From positions 1 to 54,233 of the forward strand of contig JAITMS010000150.1 in NCBI GenBank assembly GCA_031277255.1: DNA of 54,233 nt, in the 5' to 3' direction. This DNA is from Azonexus sp. (GTDB lineage: Bacteria > Pseudomonadota > Gammaproteobacteria > Burkholderiales > Rhodocyclaceae). Below are positions 1 through 7,494 of the stretch, piece after piece (position 1 is the first letter of the stretch; every line of letters starts with the position of its first letter). The notes beneath the pieces are model-generated. The model searched no databases, was not told where the DNA came from, and saw only the letters and a program-made list of their open reading frames with translations. A program made the position numbers and the translations under genes.

Positions 1-153
1 GCACCAAGGTCGGATTCATCGACTTGAAACAGGGAGCCGCCATTGTGGGAAAATCCCTTTGAAAACCGTCCACCATGTCTCCGAACAACCGTCAGCGATG
101 TGGCCGGTCTGTACATCCCACGAGGGGAGAGGGGCTTTGAGGCCGTGTGAGCA
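1..153. other. Left-edge region without a supported gene
   Basis: A frame open from the window edge reaches a stop at 60-62 and could be the last codons of an upstream plus-strand gene, but it is too short to identify. Positions 117-135 hold part of the CCTCTCCC-type repeat that is also present near 50922-50970. Confidence 0.3.
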
Positions 154-585
154 ATGCACTTCCCGATCACCATCGGATTCACCCGCTCCCGCTGGCAGAC
201 CACGGTTTTGCTGCTCATTGCCACACTGGCGAGCCTGACCGCGCTCTTTTTCCCGCATCCGCTACCGTGGCGCGGCGGCCTCCTGCTCGCCATCTGGAGC
301 ATCGCGTTCTGGGCCTGGCCGCGCCTCAAGCCGCCGCTGGCCGTCATCCGCCTTGAAGCGGACGGCAGCCTCCAGGTCAAATCAAACACCGAAGACGATT
401 TCGCCCCGGCCACCCTCCTGCCGGGAGCAAGCGTTCATCCCTGGTTGACCATCCTCCGCCTCGAACTCGCCAACGGCCAACGCCGCGCCCTGCTGGTCAC
501 AGCGGGAACAATGCCCCCCGACCAATTCCGCCGCCTGCGGGTGTTTCTGCGCTGGCGGGTTGTTTCCACTGCCAAAGCGAAGTAA
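154..585 (+). CDS. ygfX: YgfX family membrane protein
   Basis: A 143-residue protein. Two hydrophobic segments lie in the first 50 residues (around TVLLLIATLASLTALFF and GGLLLAIWSIAFWAW). A soluble C-terminal half follows with the YgfX pattern: a positioned VIRLEADG strand, then HPWLTILRLEL and finally FRRLRVFLRWR. In enterobacteria YgfX (CptA) pairs with SdhE and was described as a toxin acting on FtsZ/MreB. In betaproteobacteria the gene commonly sits next to nadB. Here it points toward nadB but is separated from it by about 2.6 kb of inserted genes. No sdhE is visible in the window, though it could lie upstream. The ATG at 154 follows a stop at 148-150. Family assignment is good; a toxin role here is only inferred from the family. 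Confidence 0.78.
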   Translation: MHFPITIGFTRSRWQTTVLLLIATLASLTALFFPHPLPWRGGLLLAIWSIAFWAWPRLKPPLAVIRLEADGSLQVKSNTEDDFAPATLLPGASVHPWLTILRLELANGQRRALLVTAGTMPPDQFRRLRVFLRWRVVSTAKAK

Positions 586-707
586 CTCCCAAAATACATG
601 GGGAATGTCGACGGGTTGAACAAGAGGATGCGAAAATCCAAGTCGGCCTTGGCTCAAAGCCAAGCTGAAATCTGTCAAGGGCTACAGATATTCTTTGGGG
701 ATCGCGG

Positions 708-1604
708 ATGAAATACCCGAAACCATGGTTGGCTGCTGTACTGGGTTTTTTTGCTCAACCGCTGGGTTTTCTCTACGTGGCAAAGCCGGGATGGGCGAGC
801 ATCTATTTTTTCGTTCCCATGTTGGTCGGCATGGTCGCCTTTCTGTCTGGCTGGCTTTCTCTGATTGGAGACGTTCTGACCATCACGGTTGCCATTCTTG
901 CCGCAATCCATGCCTGGCAGATTGCCAGGAAAATCCCGGAAGGATGTCAACGTCCCGCGTATAGCCGCTGGTATGGCTTACTTGCTTGGGTAATAGGCGC
1001 GGCAGTTCTGATTTTTCTGTTCCGCGTTTTTCTTTTTGAGCCATTTCGTATTTCATCCGGATCAATGATGCCAAGTCTCCAACATGACCATGAGATCGTT
1101 GTCCAGAAATGGGGCTATGGGCATTACGGCACTTTTGGCATCACGGTTTTCCGCATGGCGATGTCAAAACCGCTGGAACGTGGTGATGTCGTCGTCTTTG
1201 AATACCCACCGAATCCTGCCATGGACTACGTCAAGCGCATCATCGGCGTGCCGGGCGATATTGTCACAATGCGTGGAAGCTCACTTTCCATCAACGGGCA
1301 GGAAGTGGCGCGTGAACGGCTGAACGACACAGCTTTGGGTCAGGAGCAGTATCGGGAACACATGCAAGAGAAGGTCTATTTGATTCTGCACAGAGCGGCG
1401 TCGGAGCGGCTGCCGCTCCAGCCGATCAACCGTTTTCCTTTTGCCGAAAATTGCCAGTATGCAAACGGTGGTTTGCAGTGTTCTGTTCCCGCCGGGCATT
1501 ATTTCGTGCTTGGCGACAACCGGGACGACAGCAAAGACAGCCGCTACTGGGGTTTTGTGCCGCAGGCAAACATTATCGGAAAAATGGTTTATGTCACGCC
1601 GTAG
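708..1604 (+). CDS. Signal peptidase I paralogue with extended N-terminal membrane region
   Basis: This 298-residue S26 peptidase would cleave signal peptides at the outer face of the inner membrane. The first 125 residues carry several hydrophobic stretches, more than the usual two anchors. The catalytic domain follows: box B serine in ISSGSMMPSL, box D lysine in YVKRIIGVPGD and the C-terminal GDNRDDSKDSRYWGF box. It is a paralogue of lepB at 9298-10116. The two genes share an exact 41-bp DNA stretch over the GDNRDDS box (1512-1552 and 9949-9989). The gene lies between ygfX and the first nadB remnant, so it probably arrived with the inserted modules. Whether it serves a special substrate is unknown. 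No pilin or sortase-type substrate gene is adjacent. Confidence 0.85.
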   Translation: MKYPKPWLAAVLGFFAQPLGFLYVAKPGWASIYFFVPMLVGMVAFLSGWLSLIGDVLTITVAILAAIHAWQIARKIPEGCQRPAYSRWYGLLAWVIGAAVLIFLFRVFLFEPFRISSGSMMPSLQHDHEIVVQKWGYGHYGTFGITVFRMAMSKPLERGDVVVFEYPPNPAMDYVKRIIGVPGDIVTMRGSSLSINGQEVARERLNDTALGQEQYREHMQEKVYLILHRAASERLPLQPINRFPFAENCQYANGGLQCSVPAGHYFVLGDNRDDSKDSRYWGFVPQANIIGKMVYVTP

Positions 1605-1615
1605 ATGTTCAAAAT

Positions 1616-1695
1616 AACCGTATTCCTGATCCTCTCTGCCGTTGCCGGATAATCCAGCGAATAGTGCAGGCTGCGGCTTTCGTGGCGGCGGATGG
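1616..1695 (-). pseudogene. nadB 3'-end remnant, copy 1
   Basis: About 80 bp that closely match the 3' end of nadB near 3184-3263, including the string CTTTCGTGGCGGCGGATGG. Similarity stops abruptly just after it. The remnant starts 12 bp after the stop of the signal peptidase gene and has no start or useful frame. It shares GCCGTTGCCGG with remnant copy 2, where intact nadB has GCCGTCTCCGG, so the two remnants are closer to each other than to nadB. Confidence 0.8.
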
Positions 1696-1795
1696 CTTCC
1701 AGTGGGAATCTCGGCGGTATGTGCCGCCAGACCCAGGTGGGAAAGTTAACCTGCTCTCCGGTTCCCGACCGACAAAGACGGAATGGTTCGACTGC

Positions 1796-1823
1796 TTGAT
1801 ATGTGTATTCTGATATGTATAAT
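1796..1823 (+). promoter_or_regulatory. Promoter and possible operator of brnTA
   Basis: TTGATA at 1796-1801 and TATAAT at 1818-1823 are separated by 16 bp, close to the sigma-70 consensus. A direct repeat TGATATGT occurs at 1797-1804 and 1811-1818, overlapping both elements, and could be the site where the BrnA repressor binds. Transcription would start about 7 bp after the -10, at or next to the brnT ATG (1830), so the mRNA may be leaderless. Confidence 0.55.
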
Positions 1824-1829
1824 GTTCCT

Positions 1830-2108
1830 ATGCGCTACACATGGGACGAAGCCAAACGGAAATCCAACCTGAGCAAGCATGGATTGGATTTTGCCGACGC
1901 CGAAAAGGTCTTTGCCGGCCCGATGGCATTGTTCGAGGACAGCCGCGGCGATTACGGCGAGCAGCGCATGATCGGCATCGGCTTGCTTGAGGTGCTGGTC
2001 GTCCTCATCGTTCACGTCGAATCCGATGACGAAATTCGCATCATTTCCATGCGCAAGGCAGACAGCGATGAAACAGACCTCTATTACCAGAACGCCGGTT
2101 ATTACTGA
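1830..2108 (+). CDS. brnT: BrnT family toxin of a type II toxin-antitoxin pair
   Basis: A 92-residue BrnT-family protein. It opens with MRYTWDEAKRKSNLSKHG, the typical WDxxKxxxNxxKHG motif, followed by the family's GLDFADAEKVF and the C-terminal IRIISMRKA segment. BrnT is a RelE-fold ribonuclease that blocks translation. The downstream gene overlaps by 41 bp and encodes the BrnA antitoxin, so the two are translationally coupled. An upstream in-frame GTG at 1803 exists, but it lies inside the promoter, and the ATG at 1830 begins exactly at the family N-terminus. The pair sits between two nadB 3'-end remnants, which supports arrival as a mobile module. Assignment is secure by motif; toxicity is inferred. 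Confidence 0.88.
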   Translation: MRYTWDEAKRKSNLSKHGLDFADAEKVFAGPMALFEDSRGDYGEQRMIGIGLLEVLVVLIVHVESDDEIRIISMRKADSDETDLYYQNAGYY

Positions 2109-2394
2109 CGACGACGCGCCGAAGCTGACGCCAGCCGATTTTGACCGCGCCCGTTTCCAGGTCGGCGGCAAACCGGCGACTCGCGCCGACTGGCAGACAG
2201 CGGTGCGGGCGCGGGTTGGCAAGCAGCGTATCAACATCATGCTCGATGCGCCGATTATCGACCACTTCAAGGCGCTGGCTGGTGAGCGGGGCTATCAAAC
2301 GCTCATTAATGACACGCTGCGCCGTGTGATTGAAAGCGGACATCTGGAAGCAGACATCCGGCGCGTACTTCGGGAAGAATTGCGCCAAGGCTGA
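2068..2394 (+). CDS. brnA: BrnA family antitoxin
   Basis: A 108-residue antitoxin starting inside brnT. The N-terminal part (KLTPADFDRARFQVGGK) is the BrnT-binding region typical of the family. The C-terminal part holds a ribbon-helix-helix DNA-binding segment around KQRINIMLDAPIIDHFKAL, which would repress the brnTA promoter. The 41-bp overlap with brnT is longer than the usual few bases but keeps both ORFs intact. After the stop there are 50 bp before the second nadB remnant. Confidence 0.85.
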   Translation: MKQTSITRTPVITDDDAPKLTPADFDRARFQVGGKPATRADWQTAVRARVGKQRINIMLDAPIIDHFKALAGERGYQTLINDTLRRVIESGHLEADIRRVLREELRQG

Positions 2395-2444
2395 AAGCCA
2401 GGGTGGGTTCAGGGTACATCTTCAATGCCCCGGCCACCCTTGAG

Positions 2445-2560
2445 CACCGTATTCCCGACCTTCTCCGCCGTTGCCGGGTAATCCAGTGAGTAGAGTGCAG
2501 GTCGCAGCTTTCGTGGCGGCGGATGGCACAGCGGATGATGCGTTCGGCGGTGAGGTTGCT
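2445..2560 (-). pseudogene. nadB 3'-end remnant, copy 2
   Basis: About 115 bp that match the last ~38 codons of nadB (intact copy 3184-3300). Translated on the minus strand it still reads [16 protein letters not shown], against [16 protein letters not shown] in nadB. It then loses frame through small insertions near 2490-2500. It has no 5' part and cannot encode a protein. It lies between brnTA and the ORF6N gene. Confidence 0.85.
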
Positions 2561-2568
2561 TTCCAGAC

Positions 2569-3102
2569 TCATTTCTCAGTGATGAATCCGATACTGCGTT
2601 TCTTCGGCTCGGACGGGGCCATGAGTTGCCGGATGGCGTCGATCAATCCCGCAATCGCCTGATCGTAACTACCGACTTTTCGCTCCAGCGCCTCAAGTTT
2701 GGCTGCCAGTTCCTTGTGTGTAGAAAGCATTTCACGCAACTGAACAAAGGCACGGACGATCATCAGGCTGATTTCGACTGCGCGATCCGAGCGCAGTACG
2801 TTGCCGATCATCAGTGCGCCGTGCTCGGTGAAGGCAAACGGCGGAAAACGAGGATCACGGTGCTTTTGTGAACCGGTCACAGATTGTGACCGGTTGAGAT
2901 CAGCAACTTCGGCGGCATCCAGCCGAAACATGAAATCTTCGGGAAACCGCTGAATGTTACGTTTTACCGCCTGGTTCAGCGCCTTGGTCGACACCCCGTA
3001 AAGCTCGGCGAGTTCAGCGTCGAGCATGACTTTGTGGCCGCGAATCAGGAGAATTTGCCGGGCGATGACTTCAGGGTTTACGGCGACCGGATTCATTGTC
3101 AT
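2569..3102 (-). CDS. ORF6N domain-containing protein
   Basis: A 177-residue protein with an N-terminal ORF6N domain: LIRGHKVMLDAELAELYGV, then KALNQAVKRNIQRFPEDFMF and FAFTEHGALM. A coiled-coil-like tail follows (around residues 125-165). ORF6N and KilA-N-type domains are found in phage and mobile-element regulators and are thought to bind DNA. The gene lies on the minus strand, like nadB, with 58 bp between its start and the nadB stop. It is bounded by a nadB remnant on one side and intact nadB on the other. Its role here is unknown; a regulatory or phage-derived accessory function is inferred. Confidence 0.8.
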   Translation of the reverse strand: MTMNPVAVNPEVIARQILLIRGHKVMLDAELAELYGVSTKALNQAVKRNIQRFPEDFMFRLDAAEVADLNRSQSVTGSQKHRDPRFPPFAFTEHGALMIGNVLRSDRAVEISLMIVRAFVQLREMLSTHKELAAKLEALERKVGSYDQAIAGLIDAIRQLMAPSEPKKRSIGFITEK

Positions 3103-3160
3103 GCCTCATATACGCGGAAAAGAGATGAGGGTTTCGACATGGAACGGCTGGGCGATTCCC

Positions 3161-4735
3161 TCAGGCTCCCGGTCTGCCTTGCAAAACCGTATTCCTGATC
3201 TTCTCCGCCGTCTCCGGGTAATCCAGGGAATAGTGGAGGCCGCGGCTTTCGTGGCGGCGGATGGCGCAGCGGATGATGAGTTCGGCGGTGAGGACGAGGT
3301 TGCGCAGTTCGATCAGGTCGTGGCTGACGCGGAAATGGGAGTAGAACTCGTGGATTTCCCGCTTCAGGAGGCGCACCCGGCGTAGCGCCCGTTTGAGCCG
3401 CTTGTTGGTGCGGACGATGCCGACGTAGTCCCACATGAAGCGGCGTAACTCGTCCCAGTTGTGGGAGATGACGACTTCTTCGTCGGCGTCGGTGACGCGG
3501 CTTTCATCCCATTCGGGCAGGGCCGGGAGCGGCGTCGGGCGGAGGGTCAGGATGTCGTTTACCGCTGCTTCGGCAAAGACCAGACATTCGAGGAGCGAGT
3601 TGGAGGCCAGCCGATTGGCGCCGTGCAGGCCGGTGCAGGAGGCTTCGCCAGCGACGTAGAGGCCATCGACATCGGTGCGACCGCGCCGGTCGCAGACGAC
3701 GCCGCCGCAACTGTAGTGGGCGGCGGGGACGACCGGGATCGGCTCTCTGGCGATGTCGATGCCAAGTTCCAGGCAGCGGGCGTGGATGGTCGGGAAGTGC
3801 TGGCGGATGAAGGTTTCACCCTTGTGTGAGATGTCGAGAAAAACGCAGTCGAGGCCGCGTTTTTTCCTCTCGAAATCGATGGCGCGGGCAACGATGTCGC
3901 GCGGGGCGAGTTCGGCCCGCTGGTCGTGTTCCGGCATGAAGCGGCTGCCGTCGGGCAGTTTGAGGAGGCCGCCTTCGCCGCGCACGGCTTCGGAAATGAG
4001 GAAGGATTTGGCCTTGGGGTGATAGAGGCAGGTCGGGTGAAACTGGATGAATTCCATATTGGCGACGCGGCAGCCGGCTCGCCAGGCCATGGCGATGCCG
4101 TCGCCGGTCGAGGTGTCGGGATTGGTCGTGTAGAGATAGACCTTGCCGGCGCCGCCAGCGGCGATCAGGGTGCTGGCGGCGCTGATGGTGATGACTTTGT
4201 CGTTTTCGGTGTCGAGGACGTAGGCGCCAAGGCAGCGTTTGTTGCTGGAGCCGAGTTTGTCGGCGGTGATGAGGTCGATGGCGATGTGGTTTTCCAGCAC
4301 GGTGATGTTGCTCGCCGCGCGGACTTTGGGCGTCAGGGTATCCTGCACCGCCGAGCCGGTGGCATCCGCCACATGGATGATGCGGCGGGCGCTGTGGCCG
4401 CCTTCGCGGGTCAGGTGATAGCCGTCGGCGTCCTGGGTGAAGGGGACGCCTTGTTCGATCAGCCATTCAATCGCCCGCCGCCCATTTTCGACGACGTGGC
4501 GGGTGGCTTTTCTATCGTTCAACCAAGCGCCGGCAACCAGGGTGTCGTGGATGTGTTCTTCGATCGAGTCCTGGCTGTCGAGGACGGCGGCGATGCCGCC
4601 TTGCGCCTGGCCGGAGGCGGAATCTTCGAGCCGCCGCTTGCTGATGAGGGCGACCCGGCAGTGCCCGGCCAGACGCAAGGCCGCCGCTTGTCCGGCGAGG
4701 CCGCTGCCGATGATCAGAACGTCAAAATTGAGCAA
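3161..4735 (-). CDS. nadB: L-aspartate oxidase
   Basis: A 524-residue flavoprotein that oxidises L-aspartate to iminoaspartate, the first step of de novo NAD synthesis. The N-terminus has the FAD Rossmann motif [15 protein letters not shown]. The substrate-site segment [11 protein letters not shown] and the flavin-binding end [19 protein letters not shown] are in place, followed by the helical C-terminal domain. Length is normal. The start is a TTG (4733-4735). An in-frame TAA lies a few codons upstream and no ATG is available; a weak AGAGA precedes the TTG. The 3' end exists in two further degraded copies at 1616-1695 and 2445-2560. A MITE-like repeat occupies the 5' leader. nadA and nadC are not in the window. 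Confidence 0.95.
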   Translation of the reverse strand: MLNFDVLIIGSGLAGQAAALRLAGHCRVALISKRRLEDSASGQAQGGIAAVLDSQDSIEEHIHDTLVAGAWLNDRKATRHVVENGRRAIEWLIEQGVPFTQDADGYHLTREGGHSARRIIHVADATGSAVQDTLTPKVRAASNITVLENHIAIDLITADKLGSSNKRCLGAYVLDTENDKVITISAASTLIAAGGAGKVYLYTTNPDTSTGDGIAMAWRAGCRVANMEFIQFHPTCLYHPKAKSFLISEAVRGEGGLLKLPDGSRFMPEHDQRAELAPRDIVARAIDFERKKRGLDCVFLDISHKGETFIRQHFPTIHARCLELGIDIAREPIPVVPAAHYSCGGVVCDRRGRTDVDGLYVAGEASCTGLHGANRLASNSLLECLVFAEAAVNDILTLRPTPLPALPEWDESRVTDADEEVVISHNWDELRRFMWDYVGIVRTNKRLKRALRRVRLLKREIHEFYSHFRVSHDLIELRNLVLTAELIIRCAIRRHESRGLHYSLDYPETAEKIRNTVLQGRPGA

Positions 4736-4764
4736 AATCGGTTCTCTGGCGGGTTATTCACCCA

Positions 4765-4913
4765 GCAACTCAATATTGAAACACCGTTCGGGCTGAGCTT
4801 GTCGAAGCCCGTCCTGAAGCTCTGCCGAAGAACCCACTCTCCGCACCGCCCTTCGACAGGCTCAGGGCGAACGGTAGTTGGCGGGCAGCGGTTTAAGTTC
4901 AATATTGAGTTGC
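4765..4913. repeat. MITE/REP-like element R1 with 16-bp terminal inverted repeats
   Basis: A perfect 16-bp inverted repeat (GCAACTCAATATTGAA at 4765-4780, its complement at 4898-4913) encloses a REP core at 4784-4874. The core arms begin CCGTTCGGGCTGAGC and end GCTCAGGGCGAACGG and can pair with each other. The whole 149 bp could fold into one long hairpin in the nadB leader. Related cores occur at 24375-24465, 30345-30410, 41678-41757, 44139-44167 and, as a short piece, 14507-14521. Apart from this element, the 359-bp nadB-rpoE gap holds the promoters of both genes, which I cannot place firmly. Confidence 0.8.
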
Positions 4914-5068
4914 CGATTCTATAAATTCGCTGCGCAATATAGCATGCGGCTGGCGTTCGTCCGCTCTTGTTACAGACGCTCACAATAAGCGTTGCGCATG
5001 ATCTGTCGGGAAAAAATGACTGCGCTATACTGCGCCGAAAAACGCCCGTTGAACAACAGAGAGCCACG

Positions 5069-5098
5069 ATGATTCCCGGAAAAAGCAGAGCGCCATGA
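5069..5098 (+). other. Possible nine-codon leader peptide overlapping the rpoE start
   Basis: An ATG at 5069 preceded by AGAGAG opens a short frame (MIPGKSRAP). Its TGA at 5096-5098 overlaps the rpoE ATG (5095-5097) as ATGA, the usual arrangement for translational coupling. E. coli rpoE has a coupled leader peptide called RseD; this much shorter frame would be an analogue, not a clear homologue. Confidence 0.3.
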
Positions 5099-5694
5099 GT
5101 GAACGCGAGGCCGATCAACTGCTGGTCGAGCGGGCGCAGGGCGGCGATCAACATGCTTTTGACCAGTTGGTCAGCAAATACCAGAGAAAACTTGGGCGTT
5201 TGCTGGCGCGCTTCATTCGTGATCCGGCGGAAGTCGAGGATGTCTCGCAGGAAGCCTTTCTCAAAGCCTATCGCGCCCTGCCGGCCTTTCGCGGCGAAAG
5301 CGCCTTTTACACCTGGCTGTACCGGATCGGCATCAACACCGCCAACAATTATCTCGTCTCGCAGGGGCGGCGCGCGCCGACGTCGACCGGGTACGACGCC
5401 GAAGAAGCGGAAGGCTTTGAGGACGCCAGCCGCTTGCGCGACATCAATACGCCGGAAAGCCTGCTCCTTTCCAAGCAGATCGGCCAGACGGTCAATGCCG
5501 CGATGGACGCGCTGTCGGAAGATTTGCGCACGGCCATCGTGCTGCGTGAAATCGACGGTCTTTCCTACGAGGAAATTGCCGGGATGATGAACTGCCCGAT
5601 CGGCACCGTCCGCTCCCGCATCTTCCGGGCGCGCGAGGCGGTTGCCGCGTCCCTGCGCCCCTTGCTTGATACGGCGCCGGATCGCCGCTGGTGA
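5095..5694 (+). CDS. rpoE: RNA polymerase sigma factor RpoE (ECF, AlgU type)
   Basis: A 199-residue extracytoplasmic-function sigma factor that directs transcription of envelope stress genes. Region 2 spans about residues 15-90 (FDQLVSKYQRKLGRLLARF, DVSQEAFLKAYRAL, FYTWLYRIGINTANNYL). Region 4 spans about 135-190 (LREIDGLSYEEIAGMMNCP, GTVRSRIFRAREAV). Length matches the AlgU/RpoE group. The gene is followed after 74 bp by mucD. The membrane anti-sigma gene rseA and its sensor partner rseB, which normally sit between, are missing, so control of this sigma factor must be elsewhere or altered. A TATACT at 5026-5031 could be a -10, but no good -35 accompanies it. Confidence 0.95.
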   Translation: MSEREADQLLVERAQGGDQHAFDQLVSKYQRKLGRLLARFIRDPAEVEDVSQEAFLKAYRALPAFRGESAFYTWLYRIGINTANNYLVSQGRRAPTSTGYDAEEAEGFEDASRLRDINTPESLLLSKQIGQTVNAAMDALSEDLRTAIVLREIDGLSYEEIAGMMNCPIGTVRSRIFRAREAVAASLRPLLDTAPDRRW

Positions 5695-5768
5695 ATCAAT
5701 ATCTGGAAATCCTGCCAACCATCCCCATCTTGCTTCCCTGTTCCCGATTTTGCGGAGGTCATTCAGCC

Positions 5769-7199
5769 ATGAAACGTCTCGTTATCCTGGTTTCATTTTT
5801 TCTCCTGAACACCCTGGCGCTGGCCCAGACGCGCGGCCTGCCGGATTTCACCGAACTGGTCGACAAACAGGGGCCAGCCGTGGTTAACGTCAGCACGACG
5901 CAGACCGTGCGCGGCAGTCCGCATGGGCAGATGTCGCCTTTTCCGTTCGATGAGGACGATCCGGCCTTTGATTTCTTCCGCCGTTTCATGCCGCACCCGC
6001 CGGGCCGCGGCATTCCGCGCGAGTTTCAGAACAAATCGCTCGGCTCCGGTTTCATCATCAGCGCCGACGGCTACATTCTGACCAATGCCCACGTCGTCGA
6101 CGCCGCCGACGAAATCACCGTGCGCCTCACTGACAAGCGCGAATTCAAGGCCAAAGTCATCGGCGCCGACAAACGTACCGATGTGGCGCTATTGAAAATC
6201 GAGGCCGCTGGTCTGCCCGCCGTCAAGCTCGCTGACCCGGCGCAATTGAAGGTTGGCGAATGGGTGGTGGCGATCGGCTCGCCCTTTGGCTTTGATAACT
6301 CCGTCACGGCGGGCATCGTCTCGGCCAAGGGGCGGTCGCTGCCGCAGGAAAATTACGTGCCCTTCATCCAGACCGATGTCGCCATCAATCCCGGCAATTC
6401 CGGCGGGCCGCTGTTCAACATGCGCGGCGAAGTGGTCGGCATCAATTCGCAGATTTACAGCCGCAGCGGCGGTTACATGGGCGTCTCCTTCGCCATTCCG
6501 ATTGACGTGGCGATGGATATTCAGCAGCAGTTGCGCAGCACCGGCAAAATCAGCCGCGGGCGGATCGGCGTCGTCATCCAGGAAGTGAGCAAGGAACTGG
6601 CCGAATCGCTCGGTCTGCCGAAGCCGCTGGGCGCGGTCGTCAATGCCGTTGAAAAAGGCGGCCCCGCCGAAAAAGCCGGGCTGGAGCCGGGTGACGTGAT
6701 TCTGCGCGTCGATGGCAAGGCGGTCGATAGTTCCGCCGACCTGCCGCGCATGATCGCCGCCATCCGCCCCGGCACGCGCGCCGTCTTGCAGATCTGGCGC
6801 AAGGGCGCCAACCGCGACATCGCCGTCACGGTCGGCGAAATGCCGGACGAAAAAACGGCCAGCGCCAAAAATTCGCGCGGCGGCCCGAAAGCGCCGGAAC
6901 AGGCGGCCAATCGCCTTGGCCTCGTGGTCAGCGAACTCACCGCCGAGCAAAAGCGCGAAGTCGGCATCGACTACGGCCTGTTGATCGAAGAGATCCGCAA
7001 CACCGCCGCCAAGGCCGATCTGCGTCCGGGCGACGTCATCATCGCCCTCATCAGCCGCGGTGCCGCCACCGAGATTCGCACGGTCGATCAGTTCAACAAG
7101 CTGCTCGCCCGCTTCGAGAAGGGCGGCAACGTGACGCTGCTGATCCGCCGCGACGAGATACAGACCTTCGTTACCATCCGCAATATCAGTGGCGATTGA
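5769..7199 (+). CDS. mucD: Periplasmic serine protease MucD/DegP (Do family)
   Basis: A 476-residue HtrA protease for periplasmic quality control. A signal peptide ends near residue 19 (LNTLALAQT). The trypsin-like domain carries the catalytic triad: His in TNAHVVDA, Asp in KRTDVALL and Ser in NPGNSGGPLF. Two PDZ domains follow, the first with RGRIGVVIQEV and the second over the last ~90 residues. The ATG at 5769 is chosen because GGAGG lies about 10 bp upstream and the signal peptide starts there; an earlier in-frame GTG at 5691 would add 26 unlikely residues. It follows rpoE directly and belongs to the sigma-E regulon in relatives. Its stop overlaps the next gene. Confidence 0.95.
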   Translation: MKRLVILVSFFLLNTLALAQTRGLPDFTELVDKQGPAVVNVSTTQTVRGSPHGQMSPFPFDEDDPAFDFFRRFMPHPPGRGIPREFQNKSLGSGFIISADGYILTNAHVVDAADEITVRLTDKREFKAKVIGADKRTDVALLKIEAAGLPAVKLADPAQLKVGEWVVAIGSPFGFDNSVTAGIVSAKGRSLPQENYVPFIQTDVAINPGNSGGPLFNMRGEVVGINSQIYSRSGGYMGVSFAIPIDVAMDIQQQLRSTGKISRGRIGVVIQEVSKELAESLGLPKPLGAVVNAVEKGGPAEKAGLEPGDVILRVDGKAVDSSADLPRMIAAIRPGTRAVLQIWRKGANRDIAVTVGEMPDEKTASAKNSRGGPKAPEQAANRLGLVVSELTAEQKREVGIDYGLLIEEIRNTAAKADLRPGDVIIALISRGAATEIRTVDQFNKLLARFEKGGNVTLLIRRDEIQTFVTIRNISGD

Positions 7200-7434
7200 A
7201 CTGATCCTCCTGAGCCGCAGCTACTGCCATCTCTGTGACGAGATGGCGGCGGCGCTGACGCCGCTGGCCGGGGAGTTCGCGGCGACCGTGACGGTGCGGG
7301 ATGTTGACGCCGATCCGGCGCTCGCCGCCCGCTATGACGAACGGGTTCCGGTCTTGCTGCATGGCGGGACGGAACTCTGTCACTACGTCCTCGACACGGC
7401 CAAAGTCCGTGAATATTTGGCCGGACTCCGTTAA
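7189..7434 (+). CDS. Glutaredoxin family protein
   Basis: An 81-residue thioredoxin-fold protein with the redox pair CHLC near the N-terminus (SRSYCHLCDEM) and a cis-proline region around RVPVLL. It matches the short DUF836-type glutaredoxin-like proteins found between mucD and lepA in betaproteobacteria. The GTG start at 7189 lies inside the end of mucD, so the two are probably coupled. The true partner (glutathione, thioredoxin reductase or none) is not evident. A strong terminator follows 23 bp after the stop. Confidence 0.85.
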   Translation: MAIELILLSRSYCHLCDEMAAALTPLAGEFAATVTVRDVDADPALAARYDERVPVLLHGGTELCHYVLDTAKVREYLAGLR

Positions 7435-7457
7435 AATGCCGGGTCTTCTGAACAGGG

Positions 7458-7484
7458 AAGGGCGCCCCGCAAGCGCCCTTTTTT
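7458..7484 (+). terminator. Intrinsic terminator between glutaredoxin gene and lepA
   Basis: Stem GGGCGC (7460-7465), a seven-base loop, stem GCGCCC (7473-7478), then six T (7479-7484); flanking A residues can lengthen the stem against the T run. It ends only 10 bp before the lepA ATG, so lepA messages must read through it or start within it. Confidence 0.85.
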
Positions 7485-7494
7485 AATCCCGGCA

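Noticed and set aside
5691..5768. 26-residue upstream extension of mucD from a GTG
   Set aside because: The ATG at 5769 has a GGAGG site and begins a normal signal peptide.
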